This document shows positions 1 through 10,625 of a DNA stretch of 16,282 nucleotides, in pieces. The translations under genes and the position numbers were made by a program. Location of the stretch: positions 1 through 16,282 of the forward strand of contig ML986816.1 of assembly GCA_010094045.1 (NCBI GenBank), read 5' to 3'. The notes beneath the pieces are model-generated. The model searched no databases. It was not told the origin of the DNA and saw only the letters and a program-made list of their open reading frames with translations. Every line of letters starts with the position of its first letter. Positions within the stretch are counted from its first letter, which is position 1. This stretch comes from Lojkania enalia (Eukaryota > Ascomycota > Dothideomycetes > Pleosporales).

Positions 1-179
1 ATATTAATATATATAGAGCTTAGGAGAGTAATCTAGCTACTATAGAATTAAGAAATAGAAAGCCTTAGGCGTCTATATTAATAAGAGCGTTTAGTTATAT
101 ACTAACGCCTTTTAAATATAGAATAGTAGGAATTTAAAAGTACTTTCCTCTAAATAAATATAATAAATTAATATTTAAT

Positions 180-1515
180 AAGTTATACTTATTTAAGCCT
201 AAGATAGAGAGTTTTCTTAGATATCTCTATTTCCTACCTAAGAACTATCTAGGTAGTACTTATTTACGTCTAGAAACTCTTCTTTCTTAATCTTCTCTTA
301 TTTAACCTCTATCTCTTATACTTTAAGGACTATATATTCGTTTATAAAGTATCCTAGTTTACTATAGTTATAGCAATTTTCTAGGGTTGTATATCTTTCA
401 GGTGTAGGAGTCTTACTAGGTTATTAGGGAGCGATCGTAGTAGAATAAGGTATTAATACTAGGGTAGATTAGAGTAGTATTAGATTATAGGTTACCTTAG
501 ATAAACTCTTAAAAACCTTCTAATACTAATCTAAATTTATTTTAGCTGCAACCTATAGACTAGCAGTTTATTCTAAGAGGTTAGAAATACTCCTCCTTTC
601 TATATTATAGGCTGTTAAATAGGCGACTATAGCGTTAAAAGAGCCTTTCTATATAAGCTTAAAGCTAAGGTTTAGTATCTTTAGGCTGGGGAGAATCTTA
701 TTTTATAGGTAGAAGAACTACTTAGATTAGGATACAGATCCCCTAATAGCTATACTAATAAAGTAAGCTTTAAAAGTTGGGAACGCTTCTCTCTTATTTA
801 TTCTTAGGACCTAAAACGCCTATCGCGTCTCTATCTCTTTATTATCTATAATAAAATACGATCATAGAAGTAAAATTATTTCTTTAATATTCCTAAACTA
901 ATACTAGTCTAATTTAGCTAGGTATTTTAGTTCTAGATACCCTTTCGTAGTACTAGAGGTATATCCCTATACTAACACTATATATATACACTCTATTAGA
1001 TAGTAATCTATATTAATCTTAAATTAGTCTAGAATCAAGGCTTACTATTATTTAAATATAGGTTTACTACTATCTATAAGGCTTTTAATCTTAGGTGTAT
1101 GTTTAGTAAGGTAGGCTTAAAGGGGCTTAGAAGTAACTAAGAGGTTTCTTACTAGAGGAGTTGTAAAAGTTTCTTAGCGTATTATTAGTTCTAATTTAGT
1201 AGTTTATAGAGGTTAATCGGGACTAATAGTTCTCTATCGTATTAAGTATACGATCTCCTCTTATAAAATTGCAATTTATTCTTTAAGGGTTAGTTTACTC
1301 TAATTTCCCTCTAAATTAGATAGGTTTTTTATTATAAGCCCTATAGAGAGGGGTCCGCCTATTATAGGGCCCCCTATAGGAGGTAACAGTTGTTCTATAT
1401 ATGTAGATAGAAGCTTACTCTTACTATAACTTATACGTATATTAGTTCTAGTATAGGAATTAGAAGGTAAATTATAGTTAGATATCGGCGGTTACTTCTA
1501 ATTCTGATAGGTTAT
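180..1515 (-). pseudogene. gag: gag of an LTR retrotransposon (element A), RIP-degraded
   Basis: Gag would form the nucleocapsid-like particle of a Ty3/gypsy-type retrotransposon. One minus-strand frame runs from about 1515 to about 180 with only TAG/TAA interruptions. The clearest landmark is a CX2CX4HX4C zinc knuckle at 334-375. It now reads CYNYSKLGYFINEY: Cys1 remains, while Cys2, His and Cys3 have become Tyr, as expected from TGT to TAT and CAC to TAC. It is preceded by a Pro/Thr-rich stretch (TPTPERYTTLENC) and followed by a Glu/Lys-rich tail, the usual ending of fungal gags. A plausible ancestral start is the ATA codon at 1513-1515 (from ATG), followed by a Gln/Pro-rich N-terminus. About 445 codons suits a gag. 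The matching pol should lie beyond the left edge. The 3' end of the frame is uncertain. This gag differs from those of elements B and D. Confidence 0.72.
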
Positions 1516-2134
1516 TAGTAGTTTTTAAGTTTCTACCTAGGCGTACTCTACGCGGCTTTTCTAAAAGCAATCCTAATTATAGGGGATAGGAAGTTCTAAA
1601 CTTAAAGGCTTTAGTTAATAGAAGATCTCTAAGATTCTATTTAAGTAACTAAATAATTTAATATAATAGTATATAAGTATTATAACTTAAACTAAATCGG
1701 GTGTATCTTAAACTTAAATATATTTAAATAAACAATCGATGCGATATTATTAAAGAGGCTGTTACTAGTAGTATTAAGTTCTTCTATATAATATAATAGC
1801 ACAGGTAAGATAATAGGTCTAAATATAGTATAAATCTACTTAGAGGTATATAGGAGTATATAGGGGTTTAGAGACCTAGAAATTCTATTAACACCTATAG
1901 GCCTTATATAAAAGGATATAGAAGAACTCCTAAACTATTTATAAGGGAGTATATAACTATATATAGAAGGGAAAAGGAGTAGAACTGGGGGTAGAATAAG
2001 ATAAGCGAAAAGCTTTAGGATAAGATTATATATAAAGCTTTTCGTAGAACGATTTCTTTGTATTATTATATTATCCTTTTTCTAGAAGTTCTTATAGATC
2101 TAAACTTTATCTAAAGTTTTAGAGTAATTACGGT
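1516..2134. other. Non-coding spacer between elements A and B (possible LTR remnants)
   Basis: No protein relic was recognised here. By position it should contain the 3' LTR of element B, the 5' LTR and leader of element A, or both. I could not find a matching copy of any part of it near 9.7-10.6 kb, where the other LTR of B would be expected. A purine-rich run on the minus strand at about 2091-2097 (AGAAAAAGGA) follows the end of pol B and could be its polypurine tract. The minus strand also holds a TATAAA-like string near 1937-1943. These are weak hints only. Confidence 0.35.
2006..2044. repeat. Perfect 12-bp inverted repeat (hairpin)
   Basis: CGAAAAGCTTTA at 2006-2017 is repeated as its exact reverse complement at 2033-2044, separated by a 15-base AT-rich loop. 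The arms contain no CA or TG, so they offer no RIP targets and could have stayed perfect while the surroundings decayed. It lies just beyond the 3' end of pol B, where an LTR is expected. It could be a terminator or transcript-end structure of the retrotransposon, or chance in a low-complexity sequence. Confidence 0.6.
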
Positions 2135-2284
2135 TATAAGCTGTAATAAGTTTCTTAACCTTTCTAAGGTTATTTATATTATACTAGACGTTATATATAC
2201 TTCTTTAACCTTTCTAGTATACTAGATATTTCGGTCTACTACTATACTTGTTAAGTTTTTATACTAAGAGTCGTTCTATTTTAT
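2135..2284 (-). other. Chromodomain-like C-terminus of pol B
   Basis: In the pol frame downstream of the integrase the minus strand reads YKIERLL, a short basic stretch, then RPKYLVYxKG and, further on, LRKVKKLITAYN. The x is TAG at the usual Trp of the chromodomain WKG motif, consistent with TGG to TAG. This is the layout of a chromodomain (first beta strand with YxVExIL, then YLVKWKG, then the C-terminal helix), which in chromoviruses directs integration into histone-marked chromatin. The segment between WKG and the helix is poorly recognisable, so I treat the call as probable. Confidence 0.6.
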
Positions 2285-3345
2285 AAAATAGTTTCTCTTC
2301 GTTTATAGCCTTAACTAGAGTTTATTAGGGTTTAATAGTATATTTAAAAGGGTCTATATCTTTTAGGATAAGTTCTAGTTATAATATAGATATAACTAGA
2401 TAAATCTTTAGGGTTTCTAGAAGCTTAAATTAGTAAGCGTTTTTACTAACCTTATTAATAATTTTTAATAGTATAGAATACTAAGCGTCTAGTTTTTAAT
2501 TTAAGTAACCGTAGATATAGTATCTATAGTAGAACTTTAGTATAGCCTAGTCTCTAACCTTAAGTTTAAAAGGCTTATATTTAAGATTATAGGCGTACTT
2601 TATATTTATATTTATAAAAGCGAGGGCTTTATATATTATATCTTAATACTACTAGTATAGAGTAGTATAATCAGTATGCGGAATTTTACTAAGTACTCCT
2701 AGTAGGTTGTAAGAGTTAAAGCCTTAAAGTTGTTATTATAGTATAACCCCCGTTAATATATTAGAGGATATATTTATTGTAAATTTTACAAATAGTAGTA
2801 CCTCTATTTAGTCTATATTAGAATTTATAGTATAGAAATATTAAAGCGCGATTTTAACGGTTTAGTTAGTTCTTTTAGACTAACTATTAGTTTAAGGGTG
2901 CTAAATAGTAGATATTAAATATAATATACCGACGCTTTTAAATATATACTTTTATAACTTATTTAAGAACCGCGGGTTTTTATTAGAGATAATACCTTTC
3001 GGTAAGCCCTATCTATAGTTAATAAGAGCTTTAATAAGGGTAGATCCCTAATCAGCAGCTAAATAGTCTATTATCCCTAGTATAAAAAGTACTATTTTTA
3101 TTTCTTTATAAGTAGCTGTTAGTAGAATATTAAAGCTATATTTACTAGTAGAGAGTCTAGTAATAATATCAATTATAATAATAAGAAAGGAGGCTCTAAG
3201 ATTAGGTATTAGTTATAAGCTACTATACGGTTAATACTGCTTAGTACGATTCTATAGATAATTAGAGTAGAATCGGATATATATTTTAAGGAGCTTTATA
3301 AGCTTTTAAATAAAAACCGTATTTCTTATATATTTATAGGTTCTA

Positions 3346-3390
3346 TAATATATTTTATAAGTAAGTCGCCTACCCAAGCAAGTTACCTAC
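3346..3390 (+). repeat. Left terminal inverted repeat of the nested pogo-like element
   Basis: This 45-base arm begins TAATATATTTTATAAG and matches the reverse complement of 4811-4855 at 41 of 45 positions. All four mismatches are CA/TA or TG/TA pairs. The first two bases (3346-3347) are read as the TA target duplication. Confidence 0.88.
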
Positions 3391-3476
3391 CTTATTAGCT
3401 ATCTCTATATTTAGAAGCATATATTATAATAACGCCTATAGGTATTACTATAATAATTTAATAGGGGATAGATATA

Positions 3477-4772
3477 CTATTTATCTACTACTATATAAGT
3501 TCTAGTATTATGTCCAGGCTCGCTGCAGCAGCTATAGTACTTCTAGTATAGTATACCCACTCTTCTGCGCTTCCTACCTACACGTACTTTATCCTCTAGC
3601 TGCTTATCTACCTCCCTTTAAGCAGCTATCTCAGCAGCTTCAGCCTTAGTAAGACTACCTTACTTTTATAGAACCTTTTTTAATCGCTTTTTACGCTGCG
3701 ATAAAGCCTTATTTACTTTCTAAAGCTGATTAACCTAACGCTAAAATAGTACGTATAAATAAGCTATCTGTACAGTACCTTTAGCAAGTAAATTAAAAGA
3801 ATTATTAATCGTAGTAGGTAAGCTATTCTAATACTTAGTAATACGGTCTTAAATCAGCATTATTTAAGACTCTAGTTCGACGGTGTTAGTTAGTATTTTT
3901 AACTTCTAGAGGCAACTAGCTACTAGTAGTAATAATAGAGTATAAAGCTTAATATCGGGCTTTAATAGTACTATATTAAGATTATATAGTTCTAGACCAG
4001 TACCTTAAAAGCTTATGTATATATTAGCCTCAGTAATAGAGTACTAATATACTATACAAAAGGTTGGTAGAAAGTTGAGCTTTATAATATAGTAGATACC
4101 AGCTTATATAAGCTTATTAATCTTGCGCCTATATACTTTCTTTAATAGTAAGAAGTAGCCTATATCTAGAAGCTATAGTAGATGTAATAAATATGCTGGT
4201 ATATATAATAGAATAATATCCTTCTTTTTATAGAGCAGCTAAAATTTAGTAGACCTATAGCTCTTATAACTATTAATAACTAGTAGATAATAAGCGTCTA
4301 CTATATACTACCTTATATACTAAAGGTTAAACTAGCTACTAATAACTTTAGGATCCTTACAGAGAGCTCTTTAATAGTTGTATTTTTAATAGAAGCATGT
4401 TTTAAGCTTAGGAATGCGATTAATAAAGTTTATTAGCTAGTTTTTACCGACCTAGTCTATAAAGCGAGCTCTAAGTAAATAGTTAGCTATATCTCGTATA
4501 CTATTAATTATAGGAGGGTATTTACGAGATAATAGGTCTAGTATATACTATATTATAGTTAATTCTTCTAGCTTTATAAGCTTCTTTAAATTAGGTTCGT
4601 AATCGTGTTGTAAAGGTTTACTAGTATATTAGTCTCTAAGTATTATTTAGGAGATACTATAGGTAGCTACAGTACTTTATACGCTCTAAATTTAATCTTA
4701 ATTAATAGCTGAGATAGCTAGTAATACCTAACCTTCTTAATAGATTAATTAAGGTTAAGGTAGTTACTATAT
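3477..4772 (-). pseudogene. pogo/Fot1-like transposase, internally deleted and RIP-degraded
   Basis: A single minus-strand frame of about 432 codons covers the element. Near the N-terminus is a psq-type helix-turn-helix (VATYSIS...LRD). Next comes a CENP-B/Tc5-type DNA-binding domain (LDLLSRKYPP, ANYLLRARF, VGKNxLINFINRIPKLKT). The catalytic DDE domain follows, with LLVINSYKS (from the LDGHxSH motif, Asp now Asn) and LLDIGYF (from QPLDVGCF). A basic coiled-coil region (VNKALSQRKKRLKK) leads to a knuckle-like tail (CCSEPGHNTRT). Only about 15-20 residues separate the Tc5-type domain from the second catalytic motif. Relatives have well over 100 there, including the first catalytic Asp in a DET context, so an in-frame deletion is inferred. 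The start is taken as ATA at 4770-4772 (ex-ATG); the TAG at 3477-3479 may once have been Gln. Confidence 0.86.
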
Positions 4773-4810
4773 CGCGTTATAAGTAGGTAGAGTATAACTT
4801 CTTAGTAAAA

Positions 4811-4855
4811 GTAGGCAACTTACTTAGGTAGGCGACTTACTTGTAAAATATATTA
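4811..4855 (-). repeat. Right terminal inverted repeat of the nested pogo-like element
   Basis: Read on the minus strand, this arm begins TAATATATTTTACAAG and pairs with 3346-3390. It keeps one CA and one TG that the left arm lost, and has lost two CA that the left arm kept, so each arm was mutated independently. Bases 4854-4855 are the second TA target copy. Confidence 0.88.
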
Positions 4856-7800
4856 GAAGCTTTAGTAAAACTGTTAATTATACGCGGATTAGAATATTTT
4901 ATTTACTATAACCTTTAGAATATATAGTTGTTTTATACTATTAAGTTTATTATAGTAGAAAATTAGTCCGTCTTTTTTAATAAAGTTCAGGCCTCTAAGT
5001 AGTCTATCTAGTTCTTCTTTATCGTCCCTTTTACCGCGAATAGCAAGCTTAACTTTCCTCTAATAGATGTCTTTGTTATAAGCTTATTTCAAGCAGCTTT
5101 TAAAGTTATCGGTTATATTAATAAGAGAGGTGTTAAAGTAGTAAGTATAGTTAGAATATTAAGTATCTATTTAATAGAAGCTTCGCGTTATAGAAATATA
5201 TAGGGGGTATAGCTTATCTTTATTCTATTGCGTGGTTATGCTGTAAGTATATTCAAGGTCTTCTAGTATATCTATACTAATATCTCTTAGATTTATTACG
5301 CTGCTAAGGCGTAAGAGTATATTAAGTACCTAATATATACATTCTAGTCGGTATCTTATAATAAGGTTTAGAAACTGTTATAGATACTAGGCATAGTAGA
5401 TAAGACGTAAGTTTAACCGGTCTGCTAATAATAATATAAGGAACTTTTAGTACGCTATAGCTATAATAGTAGAATAGTCTATAAAAATGTAATACTTTAG
5501 CGCGCTAGCTATTAAATATCTAGTTTTCTTAATAAACTATACTACAGCAGACATTTTAAATTCTATAGGCTAATAGTTATTTTTAACTGGCGATAAATGC
5601 TTAGAGAGAAAAAGAACAGATTAAATAGATTCTTAAGAGAAATCCTTAACTTTTTTCAGCTATATAGTAGAGCTATTTTCTATATTCTTAAATTCTTCGG
5701 GAGTAGAGATATCCTCTATTATTAGTTTAGGGTTATCGACGATATAGTATAAGAAATCTACTATTCCCTATTCTTTAGAGGTATTAACATTACTATAAAT
5801 TAGCTAATAGAGGTTAATATAGTATAGAATAGTATTTTCCTAAAACTACTTTTATATTATATTAAAGGCTACTTTTAGTATAGGGTCTTTAGTAATTAGT
5901 ATAGATTCTCTAAACCTTTTATACTTAAACTTTCTAGAGGGGGCTCTCTTTAGCAGCTCGGTTTTTAAATTCTAAAGCGGACCGCTAAGCTAAATATAAT
6001 AGACGGTCTTATTATAGAGGAAGTTTATAATACTAATATATATTTCTAGTACGGCGGCGGTCTTTAGGAATTCTAGGTTATATAGTACTACTAGATACTT
6101 ATTAGTTGTAGAAAGTCTAAATACGTTAACTTTCTATTTAAAAAGGATAGCGCTTAGGTAACTAAGGTAGTACTTTTTAGCTAATAGTAAAAAGCGTAAA
6201 TAGTTAAGCTGTTCGAAGAGTTTCTATAAATAGTATTTATATTTCTTAAGGCTATTTAAGAAGATAATAAAATCGTCTATATAAACTTAGATAAATAGGA
6301 AGTTTTATATAATATTTTCCATTTATCTTTATATATGCTGAATACTATTAATATAACCTATAATTACGACGTATAAGAATTCTTATCTATAATAACTATT
6401 TATTACGAGCTTATATCGATCTTATTCTATAATAAGCTACTAGTAGAAAAAACTTACTCCGTTAATAACGGAGATATAGGTAGTATTCTATACTACTTAG
6501 ATAATATCTAATTACTTCTTTAATAGGTAGGAATCTTTAACTATAGTATTATTCAGGGTCTGTAGATTAATTATAGATCGACCTTTATATAAGATATTAC
6601 TATTCTTATTAGTAATTATCTTCTAAACTATAAAGACCGGGCATCTAAAATACGTATTTTAGTTTACTTAAAACATCTTTCCTTCTTAGTAAAGTTTATT
6701 AAAGAGTTTATTAACGAGCCTCCGTTTATTAGGCGTAAGGGGGTAGAGTTTAATATTTAGTTTTACGTTTTCCCAGCCTAAAATTAAGGGGATATATATA
6801 TACGATTCGCTCAAGATATTAATAGTAGTACTATAGTTAGTAAAAAGATTTGGGAAGTTTTCTATAATTAGTACTAGATATTTAATATTCTTAGAGCTTT
6901 TTACGCTATATATATTAACTCTATTAGGTAAGAGTATTTTAGATATTTTAGGTAGATTGCTGATAGTAGCCTATAGAGTAATATAAGAGTTAGTTCTCGT
7001 ATATTCTTTAGAATATAGTAGGGAAATCTATCCGAGTTAAGTTTATTATTAAATACAGACTAGTCGAGTAGTATTATTTTTATATAAGATATGTTTTGTT
7101 TTATTATTAAAAATAATATTATAAAATCTAGCTTCTAATATATAATTACGCTGCCTACAAAATTTAAAGTCTACTTCTACTAGTAGTAGAGCTTTAGGTT
7201 GGAATCTTACGTATTAAGTAGCTCTAGTAGAGATAAGAATATCTTCTACTACTACTAGTACTATTAGGCGTATTAGAGGCAACTTTAGAGTTACTATTAT
7301 AGGTACTATAGCGCTCTAACAACGGTGTATTATTATATAGTATCTATTAAGGTTAATAATAAAGCCTTCAGGCCTGATAACATCTATACTAAATAGTATA
7401 CCCGGCTCTAAGTTATTTATAATATGTAATTTAGTATAAATCCGCGCTAAAATCGGTTTCCTATTTATAGTTGTAGTAGGAAAGTAGATAGAGAATATAG
7501 TATACGCGGAGGAATTGTATAAATTATCGCCTAGACCCTTTAGTTTAAGTGGGTTACCTTCTAAAAAATATACTTTTATATAAGGAATATATTTTATTAG
7601 AAATAAGCGGTTAACTAGTATAACTATAGCCCCGATATTAGATATAATAGTTGCTAATTCCCCGTTAGGTGTAAATTTAGCTTATATACAGGTGTATTAC
7701 TAGTATTTCTATCTAGTCCCTAGGTCATATTTAGAGGTGTTAGTTAATACTATAATATTATAATTAGAGCGGCGCTTGCTATTAATAATATTATTATATT

Positions 7801-8219
7801 TACTAGCTTTAATATAATTATTAAAATAATAAGAGGTAATAGCTAGTTCTATAGTAGTTTAGGTAGAGCCTAGAGCGATCTAGAATTTACTCTATATAAT
7901 ATCTATTAGTTTTTTAGAAAGGGGCGGGCCCTACTAGATTAGATGTAGAGGTTACTAGTTCTAGTACTAATAGTTCTATTAAATACTGTAATTCTATTAC
8001 TAGCGTTACTAGGAAATATAGTATTTATAATACTATATCTTACAGCCTTTAAATATTTGTACAGCTAGCTGTTTAATAAGAAAGTATCTCTATATATATA
8101 GTATTATTTTAGTAGTAGAAACGGATTGCCGTCTCTTATAGTAAGGCCGATAAATAATAACTTTACTATAGTAAAGCCCGTAAAGACGTGTAGAATAGAT
8201 CTATTATTATTATAGACTG

Positions 8220-9720
8220 GTATAGAAAAGTCGATTTCTTCTATATTATCGTAAGATATAGTTCTAGCATCTCCGCCAGGTATATCCTTAAGCGGTAAAG
8301 CTTCTTAGGGTAAATCTTCCTATAAGTACTTATTATTATTATTAATATCTTTAATACTAATTAGATATACTCCTTATAGTTTATTAAATTAGCCTTTTTA
8401 CTAGTAGCTACTATTTCCAGCGTTTCTACTATAGTTATTTAAGTTATTTATATACGGCGCGGTATTTCTTCGCTAGTTTAAAGAAGTTGTCTAAAAACCT
8501 TATAGGCGTATATTATCTAGTCTCTAGTTTACTAATACTTAGTTTTCTTTTATAGTAAACTACGTTTAGTTAGGTTGAGTTTAATAGTAATTAATTTAAT
8601 AGGGGTTTCTACTAGTAATTTAACCTTATTAAATAGAGTTATTATACGCGGGTCGGGTATTAAAATAATTCCGAATCTCTTATATATATTTAGTTATTTA
8701 ATTTAGTATACTATATACGCTGGGGCAGTAATTTAGAAAATTAATATACCTACCTTATCTTTTAAATTAGGCTTTAATCTACTAGATCCTTTCCCGCTAT
8801 TTAAGAACTTAGAGAAACTTATCTAAACGCATATTTAGGTCTTCTATAAGATTATTAATAGTAAGCTGAAAGCTTAGATCTAATTTACTATAGATTATAG
8901 CAATCTATTTTCGGGTATTACTTAGCTTATTATAGCTAGTATCTTTTAAATTTCGTACTATATTTATTATAAAAGTAGTAACCTACTTATTATCTATTAA
9001 TTTGCGCATGCTGAACCTTTTATTTTATAAGTCCTTATATACTTCTAAGAGCGGTTTCTTATAGCGCTTTATTAGAAGTACTTTCTAATTATTAACGCTG
9101 TATCTGCTATAGAGGTATTCTTTAGCACCGGTAGGGAGCTGGGCGTTATACTATATTTATATACTTCCTTTAAGATACTTCTAAAAATTAGTATAGATAA
9201 TATAGTCGGGATAAGTAATAATAGCGGTCTTTATAGATTCGATAAAATTACGAAGGTACTTATAATAGGTTTTACCTTAGAGTATGGTAATACCGTTTAT
9301 ATCTACACTCTATAACTCTAGATTAAAATAACTAATATTGTCGGGTTTAAATTTTATATCTCCTCCTATATATTTTACCTATATTAGCTCTTGCTGCATT
9401 TCTGCGTCTATTAGAAAGGTAGTATAGTATCTATTACCGATATAGAAGTCTAGTATACCTTACTTTAAAAGAGGGGTAGTAGAGGGACGCCTTTCACCCG
9501 CGGGTGCTAGTTGTTCCTATTCTACTTCTACTAGTACTCTTAACGGTTCTCTATAGAGCAGCTCTAATAGATAATATAGTTTATCTTCTTCTTAGAGTGA
9601 TTAAAGTCTAGAATTAATTTCCTACTATTATAGCTTATACTTAACTAGGGGCTCCAGTCTGTAGTACTAATACGGGGGCTTATTTCGAGCGGAAACTTCT
9701 AAACTATATTCCCAACATAA
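8220..9720 (-). pseudogene. gag: gag of element B, RIP-degraded
   Basis: One minus-strand frame of about 500 codons, offset from pol, reads as a fungal Ty3/gypsy gag. The N-terminal part is Gln/Glu-rich (around 9600, with EPLRVLVEVE). It is followed by the capsid-like domain at about 9470-8780: FKPDNISYFNLEL, GKTYYKYLRNFIESIK, LKGSIxIxYNAQL, a helix with NKRFSMRKLI, and IIYSKLDLSFQLTINN. These match the order of motifs I know from ascomycete gypsy gags. A Gln/Asn-rich linker and an acidic C-terminus (DNIEEIDFS, about 8230) follow. No clear CCHC knuckle is visible; NYSRNAGNSSY near 8430 could be a degraded one. The start is uncertain: the frame is readable up to about 9720, and no ATG remains. 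It lies directly upstream of pol B. Confidence 0.72.
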
Positions 9721-10301
9721 GAGGTAGAGTTTATTATAAGATTCCTAATAGAGAGGCTAAAGCTTATTATAAGGCTTATTATAAAGTTCTTAAGTCCTAT
9801 TATAGGTATATACGATAGGTAGCTGTTATAGAGTATAATAGTTATTAGTAGGTTGTAGGTAAGTATTACGAAAATATCTATTATTATTTTAAATAGGGTT
9901 AACAAGTTCCGGCCTATAATACTCGTTGTTGGCTAGAAGGGGCGGTACCTGGTATATAGCTATATAATATATAGGAGCGGACTATATAGTTTATCTTTAA
10001 TTATTACTTTTATATCTATATTTATAGGGGGCGGGGTTTTTATTTTAATAATTATTCTATACTAGGTAGTAGGGGTCTTCTAGATAGAGGAGGCGTGCTG
10101 GCCGCTCGTAGTAGAAGGTGGCCTTATTTCTAATAACATAAATATCTCGGCTGGTAGCTAGTTAGGGGTTAATATATAGGTAGTTTACTAGTACGGTTAG
10201 CAGGTAGAGGAAGACTAGAACTAGGTTACTATAATAAGTTTTTATTTTAGTAGTTTTTATAAGGTAAGAGCGGCTACTATTAATATAATACCCAAAGGTC
10301 C

Positions 10302-10371
10302 TTTTAAACATTATTTAGAGTATCTTATAAGAAGAGCTAGCGGATATCGTCTTAAACGTTATTTAGAGTAT
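10302..10371 (+). repeat. Short direct repeat with 48-base period
   Basis: TTAAACATTATTTAGAGTATCT at 10304-10325 recurs as TTAAACGTTATTTAGAGTATCT at 10352-10373, one base different (A/G, a RIP-compatible transition). The sequence between the copies is not itself obviously repeated. Such short direct repeats are common in LTR U3 regions and in element boundaries, but no role can be shown. Confidence 0.65.
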
Positions 10372-10576
10372 CTATTATAGATACCTGGACAGAAAATTAG
10401 AGCTCCCTTTATAAAACTACTCTAATACTATAGAAATAGTTCTTAAGAGCCTTATACTATTATAGTGGGAATATATCGAGGTTTCCGCTACTACTAATAC
10501 TTAGATTTCGCTGGTGGGAAGACCCTAAAATATAGTATTAAAGGGGCTTTAAGGGAGTAGACGCGGGTTATTTTCC

Positions 10577-10625
10577 TATATAAACTTCTACTCTTTACCG
10601 TTCTTTAATCCTCTATTACTCCTTA
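10577..10625 (+). promoter_or_regulatory. Possible LTR-type core promoter on the plus strand
   Basis: TATATAAAC at 10577-10585 is followed by a pyrimidine-rich run to about 10625 (CTTCTACTCTTTACCGTTC). A TATA box followed by a CT-rich transcription-start region is common in fungal LTRs and strong promoters. AT richness makes TATA strings cheap here, so only the combination with the CT-rich tract in a less mutated patch gives it any weight. Confidence 0.25.

Larger units (their letters stand above)
3346..4855 (-). mobile_element. pogo/Fot1-like DNA transposon nested in the integrase of element B
   Basis: The element is bounded by inverted repeats of about 45 bp whose outermost bases are TA on both sides, fitting the TA target duplication of the Tc1/mariner-pogo superfamily. 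It is 1510 bp including both TA copies. Its single gene (3477-4772, minus strand) encodes a pogo/Fot1-type transposase. It splits the HHCC zinc-binding domain of the surrounding integrase: the His pair is upstream and the Cys pair downstream. Removing 3348-4855 rejoins the integrase in phase. Complete Fot1-like elements are usually about 1.8-2.2 kb, so this copy is short, which agrees with the gap seen in its transposase. Residual CA/TG is highest toward its 3' coding end. Confidence 0.88.
2135..8200 (-). pseudogene. pol: pol polyprotein (protease-RT-RNase H-integrase-chromodomain), RIP-degraded, interrupted by a transposon
   Basis: One frame holds from the protease to the chromodomain-like tail once the insertion at 3346-4855 is discounted, with stops only where Gln or Trp would be. 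Protease: the active-site motif DTGA reads NIGA at 7628-7639, followed by LVNRLFLIKYIPYIK and later GFIINL. Reverse transcriptase: about 6700-5900, with GRSIINLQTLNN, YISVINGVSFFYQ and the catalytic YIDDFIIF at about 6257-6283, both Asp retained. RNase H: about 5660-5180, with FLSKHLSPVKNNY, a retained Glu and IDYSTII (Asp at 5477-5479). Integrase: RDGLIF-like and SAYNQQFY segments precede the insertion. The Cys pair of its zinc domain and the catalytic core follow it. In the core the first Asp is kept (3168-3170), the second is now Asn (2982-2984) and the Glu is now Lys (2874-2876). The N-terminal boundary near 8200 is approximate. Confidence 0.85.
2100..9720 (-). mobile_element. Ty3/gypsy-type LTR retrotransposon (element B), nested and RIP-inactivated
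   Basis: The gene order on the minus strand, from high to low coordinates, is gag, protease, reverse transcriptase, RNase H, integrase, chromodomain-like tail. Integrase after RNase H is the Ty3/gypsy order, and a C-terminal chromodomain is the mark of chromoviruses. The body is about 6.1 kb once the nested 1.5 kb pogo-like transposon (3346-4855) is subtracted. Gag and pol lie in different frames (codon starts 1 and 2 modulo 3 in window coordinates), so they were two ORFs or were joined by a frameshift. LTRs were not recognised, so the true ends are uncertain; they should lie below about 2100 and above about 9720. Confidence 0.85.

Noticed and set aside
1560..2130. An LTR pair for element B (1.56-2.13 kb versus 9.7-10.6 kb)
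   Set aside because: No shared word longer than AT-rich background could be found by eye between the two regions, so LTR coordinates would be guesses.
3121..4900. Reading the pogo interior as part of the gypsy integrase
   Set aside because: The inverted repeats, TA duplication and psq/Tc5/DDE motif order show a separate element; integrase motifs lie only on either side.
7175..7265. CRISPR or tandem array in the CTACTACTACTAGTA-type repeats
   Set aside because: These are short, irregular trinucleotide runs inside pol B coding sequence, with no constant repeat and spacer structure.
9699..9905. 68-codon open frame on the minus strand
   Set aside because: It opens with TTG, is rich in Ile/Leu/Asn from AT-rich codons, matches nothing and sits at the upstream end of gag B in a different frame. 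Its openness is chance.
9719..10130. Plus-strand frame with repeated AYYKAYYK residues
   Set aside because: The repeat comes from a run of TATTATAAGGCT-like sequence, no family is recognisable, and it overlaps the expected leader of element B on the other strand.
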